From contig BCKL01000026.1 in NCBI GenBank assembly GCA_001600635.1, forward strand, positions 62,001-126,000: DNA of 64,000 nt, given 5' to 3'. Positions 35,483-46,905 of the stretch are shown here, piece by piece. Each line of letters opens with the position of its first letter. Position 1 is the first letter of the stretch. The notes beneath the pieces were generated by a model. That model was given only the letters and a program-made list of their open reading frames with translations. It did not search any database and was not told where the DNA came from. This DNA comes from Leucosporidium creatinivorum (Eukaryota > Basidiomycota > Microbotryomycetes > Leucosporidiales > Leucosporidiaceae). The translations under genes were made by a program, and so were the position numbers.

Positions 35483-36668
35483 ATGCCTGTGAGCTCTCGT
35501 ACACCTCTGTACCCTATAACAACAGCTAATTTACCATCCTACAGGCCTACCACTCGAGCTACAACGATGAAGAGGAGCACCGCTTGGTCGGCAACATGTC
35601 GCTCCTCCCCTTCTCTTCCAAGATCCGCGGTCCTGCTCCTCCTCCAGGTCTGTCTCTGTACCCCTCTGCATCTCAGCTCCCCGCTCGCTATCCTAGCTGA
35701 CCCTTGTGTAATCTCGCTACAGCCGACGTCGAACGAGACGACATCATCACAGAGTCGCTCGACTTGTTCCGCGCCAACTCGCTCTTTCGCAACTTTGAGA
35801 TCAAAGGACCGGCGGATAGGGTGTTGATTTACCTCATCTTGTTTGTTGGGGACTGCTTGACTAAGATTGCTCAGTGTGAGTTCGGGTTTGAGCGCTGGAG
35901 GGGACGTGGTGCGTGGTTGGAGCCGGTTGGAGGGACTGCTGGGCTGTAGGAGACTAGGGCTGGAGTCGAGGGAGCACCGAGGGTATCAACGAATATGTAC
36001 CAGACCCCCGAGCTAACCCTCTGCAACCCTCACACAGCCAAAGCGCCCGGCTGGACCTCGCAAGAAGCGCTCAAGCAGCTCTCCTCCTACGCTGTCGAGA
36101 ACTTCACCCTTCCCGGAGAACCAGGATTCCCTCTCAACTCGCTGTACCAACCCCCCGCCAACCGCATGGAGTCTGGTACGTTCGGCTTTCGCTGCGGAGG
36201 CTGAGGGGGGAGGGGGGAGACCGAGCTGCGCTGGGAGGCGTGGCTCGAGTGCAGGATCGTGTACAGGATGATCCCGAGCACTGTGTCGAGTCTAGCCTTC
36301 GCACTTTGAGGATCTCGGCGCTCTCTCGCTCACCTCGGCGATCACCACCTCTCCCTCTCCTCCCGCACGCTTCGCTGACCCGTCTCCTCCCTCCCATCGC
36401 AGACGCCCTCCGCCAATACCTGACCCACGCCCGACAAGAGACGATCCTCCGCCTCGTAGAGCGGGTGTACGACCCCGCCAGTGGAGGGAAGCCGAGCAAG
36501 TGGTGGATGTGCTTCCAGGTTCGTCTGCCTCTCCTTCTGGCATCCACTAGCCTTCTTCGCGCGGGTCGCTGACCTTAGTACCCTCCTCTCCCTCTCCCTC
36601 GCCCTCGTATCGTTGGTGTCGAACACGAGCAGAAGAGGAGGTTCATGGGCAAGAGCCTGGCGCTCTGA
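35483..36668 (+). CDS. ARPC3: Arp2/3 complex subunit 3 (ARPC3, p21), 183 aa
   Basis: Exons 35483-35488, 35545-35647, 35723-35875, 36038-36175, 36403-36518 and 36633-36668. The spliced protein MPAYHSSYNDEEEHRLVGNM then ELFRANSLFRNFEIKGPAD-type sequence, VLIYLILFVGDCL, FTLPGEPGFPLNSLYQPP, GKPSKWWMCFQ and KRRFMGKSLAL matches ARPC3 from end to end. It is one of seven subunits of the complex that nucleates branched actin filaments, acting at endocytic patches in fungi. The first coding exon is only six bases (Met-Pro), which an automatic gene finder can miss. Introns 35876-36037 and 36176-36402 are longer than usual for this window. Confidence 0.96.
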
Positions 36669-36920
36669 GCGGGTTTCGGCTGGTCGAGTGGAGCTGAGGA
36701 GGGAGGAGTTATGGACATTTCGCGAAGAGGAGCGAGTGGACGTAGGAGCAGCAGGAGAATGTATATCAACGCCGTGCCCCACCGTTCGGACGAGGACAGG
36801 CGTGCGGGAGCAGCGAGCTGAGCCGAGCTGGCTTCGGCCGAAGTTAACTCGCCGCCGCTCGTCTACGACTCTCTCCGAGGATACACAGATCACATATCAA
36901 CTTCCAAACAGGCCTCAAAG

Positions 36921-38480
36921 CTACACCACTGAAGGCCTAATCACATCCCAAGCCTCCAACGGCCACGCCTCGACCGGGAACTGCTCCTCGTTCTTCCTCA
37001 AGCCCTCCCAACGCTTCTCGAAAGTCTCGCCGTGGGGCGTTTGGTGCTGCTCGTTGCGGAGCCAGATGCGAAGGAGGTGGCGGCTGTTCAGGTTCGAGGT
37101 CGATGGGCGGTCAGCAGGAGCGCCGAGCGAGAGAGAGCCTGGGAGGGAAGGAGCAACTCACGTATTCTCCTCCGAATCCTCGCTCGCCGTCCTCGCGTGA
37201 AAAGTAGTCACATTATTCACATACTCCAAATCTCCCGGCTGGAGGTCGATATCGAGCGAGGCTTTCTCGGCGGTGAAGTGCAAAGCATCGAGGGCGAGAT
37301 GCTGCTCCTGCCGGATTTGAGAGATGCCCTCGGGCGGCCCACCTTGCGCCTCGAAGAAGGAGAAGAAGGGGCGTCGGCCGTATTGCGCTATCACGCGGGA
37401 GGCAGTGAAGTCGAGGATAGAAGAGCCGGTGGGGTCGCTAAGGTTTGGCGCCGCGCCGAGATCAGCTGCTGCCTTGCTCGGACCGTGAAGGGAGGCACAG
37501 AGAAACGGTAGCTCACTTAGCGGTGTACCAATCCTTCTTAGCCAGCGTGCGCAGAATGTCACGCCGCGACTTGGCGAGCGTGTTGTAAAACTGGCCGACG
37601 CTGGCGAGTTGGCTTAACCCTCCTTTCTCGGCCTTCCCGAGCGTAAGGAGGCCGATGATATCCCCGGCGTCGGTGTGGAAGACCTGGTTCCCGTTCGTTT
37701 GGCCCTTGACGACAATGGGCGGGCGCTGGAAGTGAGTGGGATGTCAGTTAGCTGCTCGGCGCTTACGGCTCGCCATGAACTCACCTCGCCGGGATCACGA
37801 GCGGTCAGGTCACGCAGGTGAGTGATGGCGCCAGCAGTTCCGATTTGCCTGTAGCGATGGGGTCCAATGTAGGCCGAGATCCCCGCGAAAGCGATGATTT
37901 GGGCCTGCGTCGGGAGTCCAGGTCTGGTCAGTATCGCCGAGCCCACTGCAAAGAGAGATAGAAGGCCCACCTTGCGCTCCCATTTCTGCACCGGAAGACC
38001 ACGGAAGATCCTCAGTCCTAGACGACTGAAGATCTCGTCTACAGCTTGGTCGAGCGCAGGCTTGAGGACCGTCAAAGGAAACGTCTCTTGCGAGATCTCG
38101 CCGAAGGGGAGGTTGAGGCTCAGGAAGTGCTTGATGGCGTTTTCCACATCCTCAATCTCCTCCTCAGTGAAGACATGGAGCCACTCCTCCGGCTTGTTGA
38201 TCAACTCCTTGCCATCCCAGACATGATTTCCCTCAACCTGCTCGGGGTAGCCATCAGGCAGGGGATCTTCCTCCTCAGCAGGCTTGACGTACTCCCGCTG
38301 GTCCGCCTGCCACCACTGCTGGTCAGGCTCGTAGGGACTGTCAAAGATGGCCTTCTTGATGGCCTCGGCGTCGACGATGGGAGGTTCGGTGGCTTTGCGA
38401 CCGCTGAGGGCGACGCGAGAGAAGGCCGAGGAGAGGGGATCGAGGTTGGAGGGGACGGGCTGGGAGTGGACGGCGGCCAT
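36921..38480 (-). CDS. TauD/TfdA-family Fe(II)/2-oxoglutarate dioxygenase, 425 aa
   Basis: Minus-strand exons 38480-37971, 37904-37785, 37725-37517, 37437-37162 and 37083-36921. IIAFAGISAYIGPHRYRQ, HLRDLTARDPGE, NQVFHTDAGDIIGLLTLG (the H-x-D iron-binding pair at about 227 and 229), SSWKVYNE-like FYNTLAKSRRDILRTL, and TRHLLRIWLRN (distal His about 374 and the 2-oxoglutarate-binding Arg nearby) are the family landmarks. Fungal relatives are described as TauD-type dioxygenases of unknown or sulfonate-related substrate. Intron 37905-37970 is 66 nt and keeps frame, so the unspliced reading is also open; splicing restores the conserved WERKAQIIAFAG join. It is convergent with ARPC3, 252 bp apart. 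Confidence 0.88.
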
Positions 38481-38902
38481 TGTGAGTGAGTGGTGAATAG
38501 AGAAGCAAGGGAGAACGGTAGCTTGAGCCGAAGTGGGGCTCTTGCTTAGTAGAGCAGCGCGAATCACGGCGATGGCGAGCTGGAAGGCGTGCGCTCGGCT
38601 TGCTTGATCTTGACCACGGCAGCACGACGAGGTGTCAGAGGAATGATGCAAAAGCTCGGAGCTGGGCTATCACGAAGCCGAAGGTGCCGAGCGCTCCACT
38701 CTCGTCTGCAAGAGCCAGCGAGCCGTCGCATTCGCCGAATCGCTCTCCTCGGCCCGAATGGAAGTGATGAACGAGTAGGGTGCATATCAACGGAAAGAAC
38801 AAGCAAACAGATCGACCGACGGAATAGCATCACTAGAGCAGAACAAGCACGACACACCCTCTCAAGCGAGAGCGCGCCCATCATCTCCGAGCCACAACGA
38901 CC
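38481..38902. other. Intergenic region upstream of the dioxygenase
   Basis: About 420 bases with no supported gene; contains the dioxygenase promoter and the 3' end of the gene to the right. Confidence 0.6.
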
Positions 38903-41899
38903 TCAAGCACCAACTCCACTTGGCCTTCCCTTCTTTCCACCCTTGCCCCTCTTCTTCTTCGGCTTCTTCTCCTTAGCATGACCCTCATCGTCCCCGAGGA
39001 CCGAGTCCGACCCAGCAGCAGCGCCAAGCGACGAAGCCATGCTCTCGCTCCTCGTCATGGCCGCCGAGCTGCCACTCGCGACACCCTCCTTGGACAGCGC
39101 AGACTGCGCGACTCCCATTCCAGCGCTCGAGCTCTTGAACCCCTCGCCATGCAGCGAGTGCGTCCTCTCCATCTCGGGCGAGTCGGTGGGAGTACGAGGG
39201 TAGGGAATGCTGGTAGCCGAGCCTTGACGTCCGCGAGCGGTGGTGTCTTGAGCGAGGGAAGGGTTGGTGTGGGTCTCAGGACTGAGGAGGGGAGTCTCGG
39301 AGGCGGTGGGCGAGTAGAGGAAGCTCTCGGCGGCGGCGGCGAGGGCGGCGGCAGAGATGGGCTCGGCGCTGGCGGAGGTAGAGTGGGAGGAGGGGAGGGT
39401 GGTGGGGTTGTCTCCGATGGCGCTGGTAGAAGTGGAAGTGCTGGCGGTAGGGTGGCTGCTGTAGGGGAGCCCGGGCAGCTCCTCGACCTCGCGCTCCTCG
39501 TCCTGCTCGACCGCCTCCTCGGCCGACTTGACGTGCTCAGTCGAGCCTTTAGGACCGAAGAGAACGCCGAGAGACGAGGTTGGCTCCTCCTCGTGAGGTT
39601 CTTCGGCGATGGGCGCCGAGGCGAGGTTGGGAATGGGAAGAGGGCGAGCGGCGGAAGGCGGCGAGATCATCGAGGAGACGAGAGGCGAGCGGGGAGGGGT
39701 GAGAGGCGAATACCTCGTCGTTCCTCCTGCAACTTCGGGAGTTCCAGCGCGACCCTCTTGAGCTTGCTCGGCCGTGGTCGAGTCGACGATGTGGAAAGGG
39801 CTGATGGGCGACTCGTCGACGGGCGTAGGGATGGGTGTGTCGACGTGCTCGTGAGACGACTGCCTAGTAGCTTCCTCCTGGAAGACATCCTCGGCGCCCT
39901 CGCGAGTAAAGTCGGTCTGGATGCGAGGCGCGTCGGTGAAGACAGGAGGGTTGCCCTCCGAGTAGGTGCTGTCGAGGCTGGCGCGCTTCTTGCTGTACTC
40001 GGAGACGGCTTCCTTGGTGGATTGGACTTTGTGGAGGTGCCTCGATCCGTAGGCGGAGCCGATCTCCTTCGGTCCCTTCTTCTTCGGCGAGTAAGTCTCG
40101 TCGAGACTGGGACGACGAGCCTTGGCGGCGACGGCGGCATCGTGAGCTGCTTGCGAGAAGTCGGGGACCAAAGGCGATTGCGTGACGTGGCTCGGGAGCC
40201 CAAAGTCGGGGCTGTAGCGGTGGTCGTCCTCGCCGATGCGAGCCTTGCTGGTCGGCGGCGAGCGCTTGTCGAGCTCGGCCCTGTACTGAGTGAAGGCAGA
40301 GTCGGGGGTAGGAGGGTCGCCAGGGCCGAGGGGAGAGCGAGGAGCGTCGAAGATGGCGGAAGAGGCGATGGGCTTTCCGAGCCAGAACGAGACGCGCTTC
40401 TTGCCGGGAGACGAGCGGTTGGTCCAGGTGCTGCGAGAGCGAAAGAGGCGTCAGTCGGGCTGCAGAAGCGATGAATCGAAAGCTCACGAGTCGCTGGGAG
40501 GCTCGTCGACAACACTGCAGAGTAGTGAGGTCAGCGAGCTAGCTTTGAGCGATTGGACAAGTCACTCACCGAGGCGGCTCGGGCCTCGACAACGTCCTCG
40601 AGCGACGATGGATCCCTTGCCTCGCCTGCTCCATCTGCCTATTCCTCTTGCTCTGTTCGGGATCGTCTCCGAAGTCCAACCCAGCCTCATTGAGCATCTC
40701 AGCGCCGACTCCCGCGACCGTCAAACCTCCCTCGGCAGCGTGAACCACCGCGCTCCTCACGATCCACCTCACGAGCCCAATCTCGTCGAGCGCTTTGTTG
40801 AGGACCTTCGACGCCTTCTCACGGTAGGCCTGCATGGTGTCGCGATAGGCTTGGATGGTCTCGAGGGCGGAGTTGCCTCGCCTCATGAGACGATGGTAGC
40901 GCCCCTCGAGCTCGTTGTCTTCGTAGTCGGCGCCGCCCGTGTGGTCGCTGCCGTCGTCCGAGTCGGAGACGATGGGAGAACGAGTCGAGAGAGTGGGGAT
41001 GGAAGGTTGCGAGATGGGCCCTTGACGCTCCCCCGCCATCCTCTGCTTGCCTTTGCCCTTCGGCGAAGCGATCGGCGCCTTCTCCTTGCCCTTGCTCGCC
41101 GAGGCGCTCATGCGCTCCTTCGCCGCCAGCTTGGCCCTCTTCTTCTCGAGACGGATGCGGCGCTTCCTCGAGGCGTCGAGACTGCGAGTCGAGTGGTCGA
41201 GACCGAGGAGAAGGAGGATTCCGTAGAGAGGGCCGAGGAAGAGGGCGAAGAGGTAGGGGATGTAGTTGGCGAGAGTGTCGTGGAGAGGAACGCGGTTGAG
41301 GATGGAAGGGAAGCGAAGACCGGTGTAGCGTACGCGGATGAGCTGCACGTCGGGATCGTCGCCAGGATCCCTCGGGCGAGATCCCGAAGGCTCGCTCGCC
41401 AACCTGATCTCCCTCGCCAGCCTCAGCTTCTTGTCGGCGTCGCTCTCGCTCGGAGCGAACACAAGCTCGACCTCGCGACTGTCCTCGCGATGAAGGACGA
41501 GCCTCTCCTCGAGGCCGAGAGGGAGGTGGACAGGCGAGCGAAGGGTGAGCGACCAGGCGATCAAGGCTCGCCAGCGAACGGCGCCAGGCGGGAGCTGGAA
41601 GTTGTCTCCTTCGTCGGAAGCTTGATGAGTGACATCGCGCACGTAGTCAAACTCGAGGGTCCACTCGCTACCTTGAAGGTGGTTGACGACGAAGCCGGGC
41701 AGGCGGAAGAGGGAGAGCGCCTGCGCCGAGGGCGAGTGACGCTTAAAGACGGCTTCGCGCGAGGCGGGGGTAGCGACTGCTGCTGCTGATTCGTGCGCGG
41801 GAGGGAGGAGAGGGAAGTCGAGGATGAGGGTGGGCGAGATGAGAGCGCGAGTCGCCGAGCGCGAAGGCGATTGGGGGTCGAAGAGGTGTCGGACGACGT
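38903..41899 (-). CDS. Large membrane-linked protein with disordered tail, 5' end unresolved
   Basis: Minus-strand exons 41899-40570, 40514-40488 and 40430-38903 give about 961 residues in one frame; no ATG is available in the first of these, so at least one more exon lies upstream, probably across an intron at 41950-41900 (GTACTC donor, CTAAC branch, AACAG acceptor). The N-terminal part has beta-rich sequence (LISPTLILDFPLLPP, LQGSEWTLEFDYVRDV) and one strong membrane segment, LANYIPYLFALFLGPLYGILLLLGL, then a basic cytosolic stretch (RKRRIRLEKKRAKLAAKERM). The remaining 600 residues are Ser/Pro/Glu-rich and disordered, ending in a Lys/Gly-rich tail (KEKKPKKKRGKGGKKG). The soluble-TM-tail layout recalls ER lipid-droplet proteins such as seipin, but I do not see seipin motifs and do not assign it. 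Confidence 0.6.
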
Positions 41900-41950
41900 C
41901 TGTTGGGAGGTGTAGGATGTTAGATGGTACTCAGGTGATGCCGAGAGTAC

Positions 41951-42817
41951 CTGTCCGAGTTGACTGTAGCGAGCTACGAGCCAAGAGAGCTGGCCAAGCG
42001 AAGCTCGCCGCCGAGAGCTGAGCTGCTCGGCTGGCTCGACTAGCCAGAGGGCTACGCTGTAGCCTCACAGTGCTTTAGGCTGCTCAGCTACCCCCATACA
42101 CCGCCGGGAAGAGCTACACCACTCCCCTGCACTCGACTGAGCCAGCTTACTCGTCGTCGCACGAGCTAAGAGGTGTGCACCGCTCTCAGCGGCCTCTAGA
42201 GAGCACTGCAGCACTATAGAAGCCTGTTCGAGCAACCTGAAGCTCACAACACCCTCCTGCAGCTCCTCATAGCCGACTTCTACGCTGACGCTGGGCCCCC
42301 GCTCGAAAGCAGCCAACTTGAGCGCGCTGTAGCTCACCTTTGACGACCTGCTCACTCAGCTGAGAGCGCTGCATACTGTAGATCTTCGAGTCTGAGCTCC
42401 TACTGTCGAACAGAGAGACACGAGGTTATGGCATGAGCCAGAAAGCCAGTCGCGACTCGAGCAGCTGAAATGGCCTGGCCCCTCATTCATGAGAAGCTCT
42501 GGTGCAGCTCAGCAAGGGGCTGAGTAATGTAGTGAGCTTTAAATCTCACTCTCTGCACACTGAGTGCTCTTCTCCTGCAGACGAGTCGCTGCTCGGCGCT
42601 GCACCTCGCTTCAAGCAGGCTCTCTCTCTGCTTCCGCCGTCTCTCGCTCGTTCGGTCGTTGTGTACAAAGCTACATCATCTTGAGATCCTTGCTCACTGT
42701 CAATCACGGTCCGGGCATGGCGTAGTGCCACGCTCGGCTCTCAAAAGGCATCGCCGAAGTGGTCTAAAGAAATGAGAAAAGTGTCTGTAATGCTGCTGCT
42801 GCTGTCTAAATGTCCGT
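41951..42817. other. Intergenic or upstream-exon region
   Basis: About 870 bases. Part of it must hold the missing 5' exon and promoter of the gene ending at 38903, but I could not fix a start. The right end is the 3' flank of TF2, with an ATCGCCGAAG element near 42749, about 70 nt past the TF2 stop. Confidence 0.4.
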
Positions 42818-45211
42818 CTACATCCAAGCAATGTACCTCCCCTCGGCTGCCAATGCCTTGCGCCAATCTATAGGGAATCCACACCCGTCTACAAGCGCCC
42901 ACAAGCGCTCGGCCGCCTCGAGTCGATCCCTCGCGAGCCTATGTATGCGAGAGGGTCAGCTCGTGAGGAGGAGATGAGTAGAAGAATGAGCTCACCTCAT
43001 TGGCAAGCCTGAAGAGAGCGCCGAACGACACACATCGCGGTCGGCGAGCTCCAAAGCCACCGTCGAAACGAGGAACCAAGGGCAGGCCCGCTCCCGCACT
43101 CCTTCAGCTGGCCAGCCAGCGTTGTTGGGACTTGCAGAGCCGAGCGAGATGATCTGCTTCACCGAGGTGCGGATGGAGGTGTGGAGGGGGCCGAGGTGGA
43201 AGACGATGGTGCGGAGGTTGATGAGCGCCGCCTGCGAGAGAGAGACGAGGTCAGCTTGATCCAAGCACGCTGCAGGTCCACAGAAAGAGGGGGGAAAGAC
43301 TCACATGTCGCCACATCTCCCTCGTCGCATCAACGAAAGCATCCTTCTCATCGTTGCCGAACGCCGAGCCTCCCGTCCACCTCCAGCCCTCAATCGCCCT
43401 CTCAATCGTCCTAGCTTGCTCAAGGAATTGGTTTGGATCCATCAACGCCTCATCCTGGGCGAGGTTGCAGGTTGCGGCCATAGCGAGGAGGATCGCGACG
43501 GGCGCTCCACGCATGAACTCGCCCTCGCCATCAACGACCTCGCCGTCTACGAGGACGGAGGGGAGGGAGTAAGGAGTAGGGTCGGGGTAGCTGAAGAAGG
43601 TGCGTCGGTCGCTGCCGATGGCGCGGAGGATGTCGGCGAGGGCAAAGTAGCGGAGGAGGAGGTTGCTATCCTCCGAGTAGAGCGACGTGTAGGGGATGGG
43701 CAGAGGACCCATTGTGTTGCCGAGGAGGAGGTCGACGAGGGAGTAGGCGGGGTAGCCGGCTGATGCGCCGTGTTGCTCCATCTGTAGCGTTGAGACCGGT
43801 CACGCAAAAGCCTCGGCGGTCGAGCCGGGAGAGCACTCACCGAGAACATGGCAACGTGCATCAGCGTGACGAGCCGCACCTCCATCGAAAGGTCAGGTTG
43901 GGACTGTAGACGCTCCATCGCCCGCTGGTAGTAGCTCTGGGCGCGATGAGCGAGTCCATCGGCGGTCCCGTTCAGAGGCGAGAGCTTGGCGCGCATCGAG
44001 GTCGCCATTGCGAGGGCGGCAAAGGTGGTGCAGTCGTTCGTGAATATGAGCTGAACGAGCTTGACGCGAAGTCGCCTCCGCACATGCTCGGGCACGCTGA
44101 TGAGGAGCAAATCGTCCACCTCCTCGCCTGTGAAGCGGAGGGAAGTTAGCGCTCGGGCTCGAGAAGAGACATCCAGAGAAGCCAGCTTAACGTACAAAGC
44201 GATTTGGCTGCTCCGAGATCATACAGCTCGTCCGCCGACGATGCCATGTCCACCTTGCCTCCGCCGCCGTTGCCAAAGTTCCTCCCTCCCGCCATTTCGA
44301 GCATACGCCACTCCCACAGACTACAGCTCAGCTCCTTGCCGATAGTAGTAGTCCTTCGAGGTGGTGGGCGCCGCGCGGGAGGGCCTGCGCCGTTCGAGCC
44401 GTTTGATGTCGGCGCCGAGGAGGGGGTGGGAAGCGGGACCGGGAGAGGCAGAGGCTCAGTGGAGGTGATTGGTGGGTAAGGTCGGTATACGGGTGGAAGA
44501 GGTGCAGTGTAGGAAGGTTCGGGGAGCGGAGGAGAGTCCATGCGAGGCGGCGAGTTGCAGAAGGGCGCCGGTGCGATCGCCGAACTCGGGTGCAGAGGGT
44601 CGCCAACGCGAGGGACGAATACGAAGTGACCATCGAGGAAGGAAGTCGAGGTGGGAGTGGTCATTGAGTCGGTACTCGAGTAGTTGGGCCATGGACCGCT
44701 TGTGTTGAGGCCAGGGGCTGGCGGAGGCGACCGCGAAGTGCTCGTGCTCGCCGAGGTGGCCGAAGAGGTTGTAGAGGTGGTCGAGTTTGCCGAGTTGTCG
44801 CGGGAGGGAGGAAGACGAGATGCTGGTGCCGAGGAGCGGTCGCACTGTAGACCTGCAGCGGCGCATCGCCCGCAAATCCTGAAAACAAGAAGTCGAAGTC
44901 AGCGCCGAGCTTTCGATTTGTAACTGGCTCCAGCGCCAAGAAGCCTCGATGAAGACTTACCCAGCCTCATCGTAGGTCTCTGGACACTTTTTACGCCGGA
45001 GCCTGCATGTCCTCTGTAGGGGTGGAGAGGGGAGGGGAGGGGACAAGGAGAGTCAGCTCGCCGAACTTGATGCCGTCTCTTACCCAGCCCTCGTCTCTCG
45101 ATCGCTTCGTGGAGATGTTGCAGCTTCATCCCAAGTCTGTAGGGAAGCAGTACTCACGCAGCCGCGCCGGCTACGTCTGTGAACGGGCCTCCCCGCCTCA
45201 TTGTCGTCCAT
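42818..45211 (-). CDS. Zn2Cys6 transcription regulator TF2, 636 aa
   Basis: Minus-strand exons 45211-45158, 45013-44961, 44878-44196, 44127-43841, 43781-43305, 43231-42996 and 42938-42818. The DNA-binding domain is built from the first three exons: RRSRRGC, RTCRLRRKKCPETYDEAG, then ICGRCAAAGLQCDR, giving the six cysteines of a Zn2Cys6 cluster (C-x2-C-x6-C...C-x2-C-x6-C). A Ser/Thr/Pro-rich linker follows, then the helical 'fungal-specific' regulatory region with HGASAGYPAYSLVDLL, LRAIGSDRRTFF and AATCNLAQDEA, ending LARDRLEAAERLWAL...YIAWM. It is paralogous to TF1 and TF3 with shared intron positions. It stands head-to-head with TF3 across 1.7 kb, so the two could be regulated together. No target is predictable. 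Confidence 0.88.
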
Positions 45212-46905
45212 CTCGATTATAGGAGGTCCTGGTCTTGTTGTAGCGTGAAAGATCGAAAGAGGTGTAGAGGGATCGGTAGAGGTGGTTGCTGAGCTGCCGA
45301 AAGTGCTCTGTTGTTGTGCTGAACCGGTCGAACGAGCCTCCTGCGCGCGAACTTGACGATGAGCTCCGAAGTCCGAAGATGGGAGCGGTGTAGTCGTCCA
45401 GGCGGTAGCAAGGGTGTAGGCTGACCTGCTCCTGCTCGCTGCACTCCGCTCTGCTCTTGCTTGATGTGTTTGACCTAGGCGCTGGCGCCTAACTGCCCGC
45501 TGTACGCTGGGTGCGAGAAGCAGGGCTCGTCGATAGACGCAGTGATTAGAGAGGCTCTTGGAGCAGCTGCAGTAGCTGAGTAAGCTGGTAGGCGCTGGGA
45601 CGAGAGTTGGGCGACGATTCGGGGAGAGGTAGAAGGCGAATAATCCGCGCTTCTGCAGGCGCTGGCAGATCCCGGTCGCTTGGCAAACGACGTAGTATGC
45701 GAAGCGAGGGCAAGTGTTACGTGCAAGCTGGTGAAGACTTGTCACTGGACAAACATCTACGCCTTGCCTTGCTTCGAAACAGCAGAGTACAAGGTCATTT
45801 CGGCGTTACCTGACGAGCTTTCGGCGATGGTGCCCTGTGGCAAGTCTGGCAGCTTCCCTGATCCCATACAGGCTCGAAAACTTTGACATGGGAGTGAAAG
45901 GGTCCTCAGAAGCAGCCACATGTTCCGTCGGCTCGTCTAAGGCTCTCTACGCGACGATGAGGGCCGAACCGAACCTCGGCGCAGGTGACCCAGGTCAGAC
46001 CTGCATCAGCCTGTGGGCTGTCATCGGTCGGACTTCAGCTTCTCGGCATCTTTCCTCGTCTAGTCGACCCTGTATTGAGATCCTGTACTCCATCTTCAAC
46101 GCTGGGTCGACACCTGGACGAGGCGCCTCAAGGATGAGTTGGCGGAGCTCCGAACGCTCTGAGCTAAGTGTAGTACAATAGCAACGGAGGTTCCGTTTCT
46201 ATGATTGAGGTGTCTTCGTTCACCGAATTGGCAGCCGAGCCTTCCATGCACCTCACCTGGCAGAGAAGCCATCGCCGAACTCTGAGTCGCTTCCAACTCG
46301 GTTAAGGAGCGCGCCGAGTCGGGACCTTCATCACTTGCGGAAGCGCAGAGTGCTTGAAGGATCATAACAAGCTTCGTCCAGACGAGCGAGAGCTGCTGCT
46401 CACTGTTGTCGGCCCACCTCCAAACTCAGAGGGCAATTTCCGAGTTCGGCCTGGTCGGAGACCTCGGCGACGAGCATTCAGGTGAATGAGCGGCTTCATC
46501 TCGAGCGAGGGAGACTGTACAAGATACTTTACAGAGTGACTTTGGTCATCGAAGGGCGAAAAGCTGTACATCACCGGAGCGACCAGGCCAGAGCTCGGCG
46601 AAGGTCTGAAGGTGCGGCGAGGGGCTGCAGAGACCACGTCTTAGCAAGCCAGAGGTTGCAGACTCAATCTAATGATACACCAATGCTATCCACGCGCTGA
46701 AAGCAGTCTCGCCCCCAATTTTGACGATCCTCTCTGGTCGCCGTCAAGCGGCGGCTCAAGCGCCCACCTCTCTCCTTCTCGTTACAACTTTGCCTCGTTA
46801 CTCGTCGCCTTAGCAGCTCGCTCGTTACATTGTCTCCTCAACTGCAGCTCGATACACCCTTTCTCTCTCAATCTCGGGCTCTCGGCGGAGCTTGGTAACG
46901 CTCAG
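45212..46905. other. Long divergent intergenic region between TF2 and TF3
   Basis: About 1.7 kb, the longest gene-free stretch in the window. Six-frame reading gives only short frames without motifs. It presumably holds two regulated promoters; the length fits regulator genes with complex control. An ATCGCCGAAC element lies near 46270. Confidence 0.6.

Noticed and set aside
38978-41789. Two plus-strand open frames of nearly 500 codons each (38978-40474 and 40290-41789)
   Set aside because: They are antisense to a spliced minus-strand gene with protein-like sequence and good splice sites. Their own products are Arg/Gly-rich with no motif; GC-rich codon use keeps the opposite strand open.
45212-46905. 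Several open frames of 70-110 codons between TF2 and TF3
   Set aside because: No splice partners, motifs or protein-like composition; better explained as a long divergent promoter region.
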